64,000 nt of DNA, taken from Odontesthes bonariensis. Taxonomy: Eukaryota > Chordata > Actinopteri > Atheriniformes > Atherinopsidae. Of the stretch, positions 57,531 to 64,000 are shown piece after piece. Where the stretch lies: assembly GCF_027942865.1 (NCBI RefSeq), contig NC_134517.1:12688275-12752274 (forward strand). The letters are read 5' to 3'. Position 1 is the stretch's first letter, and each line of letters starts with the position of its first letter. The notes under the pieces are model-generated. The model made no database searches and was not told the origin of the DNA. It saw only the letters and a list, made by a program, of their open reading frames with translations. The position numbers were made by a program, and so were the translations under genes.

Positions 57531-57993
57531 ATGTTGGTTATAACTTTTGATTTAGAGTAGGCTCATTTCCATGTTGACTACCATTAACCTTTCAGTTTTT
57601 TTTCTGACCTAATTTAGTGGAGCTATAATGTCCCTCGAGGGGGAAAGGGCACTGACACAGAAGCGTGTTTGTGGCTCCTGTTAAACACCCCAAATAACAA
57701 AAAATAGACCTGGAAACATCTAACAAATTGTTGTCTGGAACTATATTTGTTTATAGATGTTTTTTTCATGGTCACCTGCTTGTCCGTTAGAGACTGTCGG
57801 CTTTTTTTTCTCCCCCCAGTGACCTTAACCATCGTTAGCAATGTGTCACGTGGGTTGTCCATGAGTCTCAAAACCAAGTTCGTTCCAAGTGAGTCCCACA
57901 GACGCAAACAGACCCAGTCTTTTTTTCGATCGTACAGGCGGTATTCCCGTTGGCCTAAATAAGATTATGATGATGAAGACGGTTAAAGTGGCA

Positions 57994-58693
57994 TTTTAAA
58001 TCAGGAGGTTTGCAGTCGGCCTGTTTCGCTGCCTGCTTCATTAGACATTCAAATAGTTTCTGCATTGCTCTGGCTTGACAATGAGACAAGGACTCTTCTC
58101 TTCGGCAGGGTTTCGTTTACATTTTATGAATCCTCATTTTAAAAGACCTGTACTGACATCTGCCAGGAATTTGGTCTGAACTCTTGGCCGAGGATATTGT
58201 CTGACCTGAAATGGGTCCTTAATTTTGGGGTTGTAACGTTAAGCCTTTGTTGAAAATAAATTTGGTAAAACTTGCTGCATAATAGTGTAATAATAATTTT
58301 GATTCCCAGAAGAAGAAGAAAGAAATCAGAAGCTAATTTTTCTTAACATCTTAAATTTCCTGAGAATTAAGCTTTTTTTTTTTTTTTTTTTTTCGCTTTT
58401 AGAATTTCAAAAGTAAAAGCAGCAGCCAAGACTGGTGACTGGAATTTTCAGTTCAATTTGGCCCCTAAATAAGATCATGGTGTCATATGTTTAATATTTT
58501 TTTCCAGGTCAGATAATTTTCGCAGCCAGGGGTTCAGACAAATTCCTGGCAGACATCAGTACGGTCTCTGAAATAAAGATTCATAGAGTGTAAATGAAAC
58601 CCTCCCAAAGAGAAGAATCCTTGTCTGTGACAATTTGAATGTCTAATGAAGCAAGCAGCGTCACAGACAGACCATAAACCTCCTGATTAAAAA
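57994..58693. repeat. Large imperfect inverted repeat, about 200-bp arms
   Basis: The left arm 57,994-58,208 and the reverse complement of the right arm 58,505-58,693 align along their whole length. Shared blocks include AATCAGGAGGTTT, GCTTCATTAGACATTCAAAT, TCTGCCAGGAATTT and CTGACCTG. By eye identity is roughly three-quarters, with one 25-nt segment present only in the left arm (after CATTCAAAT). The spacer of about 296 bp contains a T22 run (58,373-58,394) and an AGAAGAAGAAAGAAA stretch. No coding sequence, and not a family I recognise. Confidence 0.85.
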
Positions 58694-58699
58694 TAACCG

Positions 58700-61600
58700 T
58701 AATAGTTTAATACCATTGACGTTTAATACTAAGTGAATTTCAGTTATGTGAGTGCAGTTATAATGAAGTGCAATAATATCTATCTATATACATATAGATC
58801 AATATATATTGACCACAGAACTCAACAGAATGCAGGCATTTGGTAGATTGATTTAGAAAAACAAGGAGACAAAAATGTGAAAAACTGGAGTGTATTCATG
58901 AACTTTGTATTCATGCCATTTGTCTATTAATAATTCATATTAAAAAAAAAAAAACCCAATATGGTTCCAAGGTCATGTGGACTTCAAATCTGTTGTTTTA
59001 ACAACCTACTCTCATGGTTTCAGGCTTCATACCACATTTCTGCACCTGGCTGCCAGGATTTGTTATTTCTCAGCTATGAGAGCTGGTGACACTGGTAGAT
59101 AAAGTCTGCGTTCCAGTGTACCTCACAGAGCTTTTTTCAGGTCAGTCAAGTATTACCACACAAGATCTTTTTCCCATTTTTCCTTTTTTTCAAGATTTAG
59201 GATTTGTGAAAAGGGCTGACGTCATGTTAGAACAAGAGAAACTATTGACTCAACTTTGTAAAACCCCAGTGTGTAAAATTAAAGTTTATACCAAAACCAA
59301 GTCAAACCAAAATATACTCCGCAAGTACACACAAATATGTGGAGTAAGCTGTTGAGATCTCTTATTCCCTTTCAGTTTTGACTTGCCAGCTACCTCTCTG
59401 TCCATCAGTCTGGGTGGCAGTATGCCCAAAACAGTGGTGAGTACCAAAGTGAGGAGGAGCATATGTGAGCCATACTTAATCTAGCTAATCTTCCTCCAGA
59501 TTAAAAAAAAAGAAAAAGAGAAGAAAAAAAAAAAAAAAAAACAGCAGAAAGGAGGGGAGGGTGGAAAAGCATGGGAGAAGGTTTCTCTTTCTGTCTGGAA
59601 AAGCTGACCAGTTGAGCCAAATGAACTGAAAGACATGAATAACATCCTGGCCGTCCCCCTCTATTCCATTCTGTGTGAAATCTTGGAACGAAATAAAGCA
59701 AAATTCTTGCTTTTGTTGAAATTCTGTAGAGATGAACGTGAGATATACCGCCTTTCTCCACCACTGCTGTTGCTGTGCATGTGTTGTGTGAGTGTACTTT
59801 TTCCCTCACATTTAGATTCACATGTTGCTCTCCAACAGGACATTTAATACAAAGTTAAGTGCCACCAATGAAAGTGGAGTGAAAATCTTACAATTTAATC
59901 CTACTTCCTCCAAGCTGTCATAATTACAGCTTTGATGATCTACAGTGATAGTTTGGTGAAAGAGTTTAGAGTTTTCTGCTTTCATTTTGATGAAAAGGAT
60001 TAAAGAAGGGGTTCATTCACCTAAAGTGGAACTTTACAATCGATTCCAAATTAATAAGCATATAAATGATGAGCATTATTAGGTACATGTTCCTGCTTCA
60101 CAATGTTTTCTTGATTGGCATATCAGAATAACTCAAAGCACCATACATTTCGAGATGCCAGAACAATTTTTTACAATAGTTGCCTCTAATGTTTTATACA
60201 TCACTGACTCCGTCTTTGTGATGAATACATTTTTTTTTGTCATTTTTGTCAGCTTAAATGTTATGATTTCTTAATTGCTGTGAGTCTCTTAAGACCGCTA
60301 CTAACACTATTTTTTCAACTGCTAAATTTTTCACAGCAGGCTTGAAATTCCACAATGTGTTGTCCTTCCTGCTTCTCTTTGGTAACACTTTAAGACATGA
60401 AAAGTAAAAAAAAAAAACTTAAAAAAAAAACAGCAGAACAGGTAGCACTATATATCAATTATGCAAATATATACAAATCTCACAAATGCGCACCTGCTCA
60501 TAAACAGATGCCATTCATGAGGCTGGAACAGGCAATTCAGCAACATGTTTAGTGCAGTAAAGACAGTTGGCTGAATTGAACTTGGAACACTCAAATATAC
60601 AAAGCTCTAATTAAAGAGTAAGAGGTTAAGCTTGACTAACAAGGAGTTTCTAGGAACAAAAAAATAGACTAGTGACATGGCTAAAATAAGTGATTAACTA
60701 AGAGAAGATAATGTGCCCTACGCAGGAAGCAAAGCTACCTAAATCTGAAGCCTGATAGAGCATTATAAAGGAGAATAAGACGATGTTTGGTGCTCTGAGA
60801 CATTGATTGTCAAATATTTTTTACTAAATCTTAAGCAAGAACATTTTCTTGGCTGCTTCTCAGCAAAATAGCCAAAGGGAAATTTACAGAAGACAGCTCC
60901 AAAATGTAAATGGGTTATTCATTTTCAAGCATTATACCGATTTAGTCTCATATGAAAACCTTATTAGTCCAAGCACCATTTCCATTTGTGGTAGTGATTT
61001 TTTCCAATAGACTTCCTCTTACTGCAGGATTAATTGTCGTCTTATAGTGACTCTTTTTCTGGTTTTGCAATTTTTTTCAAATCTCAAATTGGACTCTTGA
61101 GGTATCTGAACTTGTCACCTTGAATCATAAAGATTACATACTTCTTTCCCTCCCATAATGATGATAATGATCATTTTCAAAATGATTTCATGTTAAGATT
61201 CAGTCATCTGACATTGTCCCATTGTTTTAAGATTTGGGTAGTGTGCGAAATTGATTAAAAAAAACACTTTTAAATAGTTTAGTAGTTTAAGCTCATTGTT
61301 TGATTTTTGATTAAATGTAACGAAAAGCTCAAAACAATTCAATACTAGCAAGAAAAGCAACCTCATTAGTTTGGGTTGGTTTGTCAAAAAAGTTCAGAAC
61401 CGCTAGAATAATAGTGCGCCACAAATTTCAGCCTGCCAGAAAAAGTCTGTAGATCACTAGAGGTGGTAGGTGGGTTGGTTGTTTGTGCGGGACGTTACAG
61501 ATATCCATCTGATAGACCCAACAGCTGATGACCCCAGAGCCAGGCATGCTGACAAAAACACAACTGGAAACTCTAGAGATGAAGGTACACTAGAAAATAA

Positions 61601-64000
61601 ATATCAAACAGCTTCAGATAAGTTAGGGCTTTGACTGTTAAAGTCTGGTTAGTCTGGTGACAGCTCTGTACAAATAGATGTGAGGACAAAAGGTCACTAA
61701 CGTATTAAGACTTGGACCGTCTAACACACGATGAAGCCTATGGATCTTCGCTGCTTTCAGTGTCTTCAGGCTTGTTTATTTCAGGAGCTGGCTGGCGTTG
61801 GGTTCTGCTGGCCGCAGGCTTTATCACTACAACAGCTATTAGGAGGTAATTAAGTCTTAACACTACAGAGCCTCCCATGGTTACTATAACATAACTGCAA
61901 ATGGGAAGCTTACAAGCTCCTTTAGACGGCATAACAAATTGAATGGAACTCATTGGGCTTCAGCTATTATTCCAGTGGCCCCATCTGGCTGGGAAAAGAT
62001 AAAGGGGATTTGCTGGAGGTTGTGAAGGGTTGAGCCTCCATGCTCGGTGTGGGAGTGTGTGCGTGAGGGATAAGCAACAAGAAGGGGGTAGGGGGTGGTG
62101 GAGCCGCCCCGCTCAGGCGAAGGGAGTGTTTTGAGGGTTCCAGGGGGATTTTTTTTCCTCCTTTTTGGGGATGAGCTTCAATTCAACAGCCAGCCTGAGA
62201 TTTGCTTTGGCCAAATGTTACAAATGTTTCGACAACCTGGTCTCTGATCCTCTGGGGTCACCCAGAAGGGCGTGGGGGTACAACAGCTTTACGCCCAGAG
62301 ATTCAACGGAGCAGCATGGGGATGAATATATTCACACTTGTATTCTCTGCCTGGGCCTCCAGATGCTTGTTTTAGGGAGACGAAGACTAGACTTAGCTGC
62401 ACTTTGCCCAAAGCAGGCCAGCTGGCAGTTTGAATCTGTAGTGTGACCAAACTTGTTTGGACAAAAAAAGTGTCTTGTTCACTGAAGTGATTGCTGCCAA
62501 TTGTCAGCGGGGGGAAAAGATGGTGAGATTATTGTAAGACTGATAAAAGTTTTTTTTTTTTAATTCTTTGGTTGAAATCTGCTCACGTTTTTCTCTCTTT
62601 CATACAGTGAAAAGAGTTTTGCTTCAGTATTAATTGGTGCTGTTTTTCTGTTTAGTTTAGGACATTTGTCCCACTACTAAGAAAGCAGCATACACCAGAA
62701 TTATGCTGTTGTATATGGTTGATTGAAGTTGCATAATTCAGCAACTAAACTTCGTAAAAAAAGAGACACCGTGATCACGATGGCCAACTTTCCAGAGAGG
62801 ATATCTGCAGATCTTTCAGAGATGGAAAGGGAGACTGATATTCACTTTGTCTCCATCCAAAGTTTTTTTTTAATTAACAACCTCCTCACCTTCAATTTTG
62901 CCAATGACAGACATGTGCAACGTAACCTACATCGTCACATTCTCATGCCACTGCTCAGCCTGATATATTTGCTACAAACAAGGCAATCGACTTTTTCTTA
63001 TTTGCACAGCTTTGGTCACATGAGGCCGATCATGAATCGGCTCTTCTCAAAAAGTGTTTAAGAAAAAAAAGAATCATAATCCCGATTAAAGGTTGCTTTT
63101 CAACTGAAATATTGCATTGGATCGTATTATTGATATCTCATACGGAGGCTCTGTAACAAATACTTGATGACAAAATTTTTTTTTAAAAACGGGACACCTG
63201 TGGCTCACTCAAAAGTATTAAATATGAATTATATCGATTGTCTCAGAGAGTAATGATTATCTGAAACAGCCTGTAGGAAACAGCGTACTCTCATTTCATC
63301 ATCCTGCCATACTGACACACCTGTCCCCTGGGAGGTAGGTATACCAGACGTATGAACATTTTTAACCCACAGATCAAAGATGACCTGCTACTACACACAG
63401 TGGGAGAGGCTTTAATGTGCTTGTTTACGTATATCTGTGCCCTGTTAAAGAAAAACTGTCATCACACTGCTTTTGATGTAAAAACAGTATTATAGTACTG
63501 AGTATAGTATGAGGAACCATAACTTTACAACAAGTAAGTTGTAGTCATACCAGCGAAACAGCTCTGGACAGTCAGGGTTTGAACAAAGAATGTGTGTCCT
63601 GGGTTCCTGGAGGTTAGTAATATATTCTTTGGGCCCTGTGGGTTGTACGGTGGGCTTTTTGTGAATTGGACCTGCTCCCTACAGACTACATCTGACTGGT
63701 ATCAGGAGTTTGAAGATTGGGTGAAAACTTCAGACTTTTTTTCCTTCTTCTTGAGCCCTTCCAAAGCAGTTATTGTGGGATCCACTCTTCCTGTTTGGAG
63801 AAGCTGCTACTGTGCTTCTGTTTCAAAATGAGGAGGGTGTGAGACCCTATATTAATGTGAATGTGGCATATCCTTCCCCTTTTTCTTTTAATCAATCAAT
63901 TTTTGTTGATTTTGTTAACAAAATAGCTGTAGCCCAACCACCTGGTACAGAACTGATTTTTTTTCCGTTCAGGTTAAAAATCTCACGTGTCACAACCAAA
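58700..64000. other. olig2 upstream non-coding DNA
   Basis: No gene or named transposon recognised. It has A-rich tracts (59,503-59,541; 60,407-60,430) and a less AT-rich, non-repetitive patch at 61,960-62,440. Open frames at 62165-62446, 62723-63061 and 63592-63831 have no recognisable domain. Confidence 0.45.

Noticed and set aside
62165..62446. 93-aa plus-strand open frame upstream of olig2
   Set aside because: No recognisable domain, no splice or poly(A) context, and length within chance expectation for this composition.
63592..63831. 79-aa open frame at the window end
   Set aside because: No domain or exon signals recognised; possibly chance.

Overview
This is vertebrate, almost certainly teleost, chromosomal DNA. 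It holds two intact bHLH transcription-factor genes on the minus strand, olig2 (CDS 55089-55916) and olig1 (CDS 36567-37334), in an AT-rich background full of fish-type transposon remnants (L2, L1/Tx1, gypsy, Harbinger, Tc1, hAT, a tRNA-derived SINE). The introns, the AATAAA signals, and the very low gene density with long non-coding flanks around developmental regulators all fit a fish genome. The species cannot be named from sequence alone.

Layout. 0-20 kb is a transposon graveyard: an L2 3' end, a near-complete but dead Harbinger element carrying both its transposase and its Myb/SANT-like partner (1.29-4.05 kb), and a three-level nest (5.01-9.62 kb) of a solo LTR split by a gypsy chromovirus that is itself split by a LINE. 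Next come a 494-bp MITE, two adjacent LTR copies of which the second is interrupted by a composite 2.3-kb block (minisatellite, helicase-fragment transposon, CpG-rich stretch), and two internally deleted L2 LINEs. 20-36 kb is mostly unique, AT-rich DNA with scattered repeats and some candidate regulatory blocks. 36.2-37.7 kb is olig1. 37.7-54.4 kb is the olig2-olig1 intergenic interval, with a SINE, an L2 tail, an LTR, and Tc1 and Harbinger remnants separated by non-repetitive blocks. 54.4-56.5 kb is olig2, with a TATA/CCAAT promoter, a non-coding first exon and a short 5'UTR intron. 56.5-64 kb is olig2 upstream DNA with no coding transposon remnant that I can recognise, but with a large imperfect inverted duplication at 57,994-58,693.

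How the genes relate. Transcription runs from high to low coordinates, so olig2 lies upstream of olig1 in the same orientation, about 18 kb apart. That is the order and orientation of the mammalian OLIG2-OLIG1 pair. Both proteins are E-box-binding repressors of neural and oligodendrocyte fate, so the intervening and upstream non-coding DNA is where shared enhancers would be expected. No tRNA, rRNA, CRISPR array or bacterial-type operon is present, and apart from olig1 and olig2 I found no host protein-coding gene.
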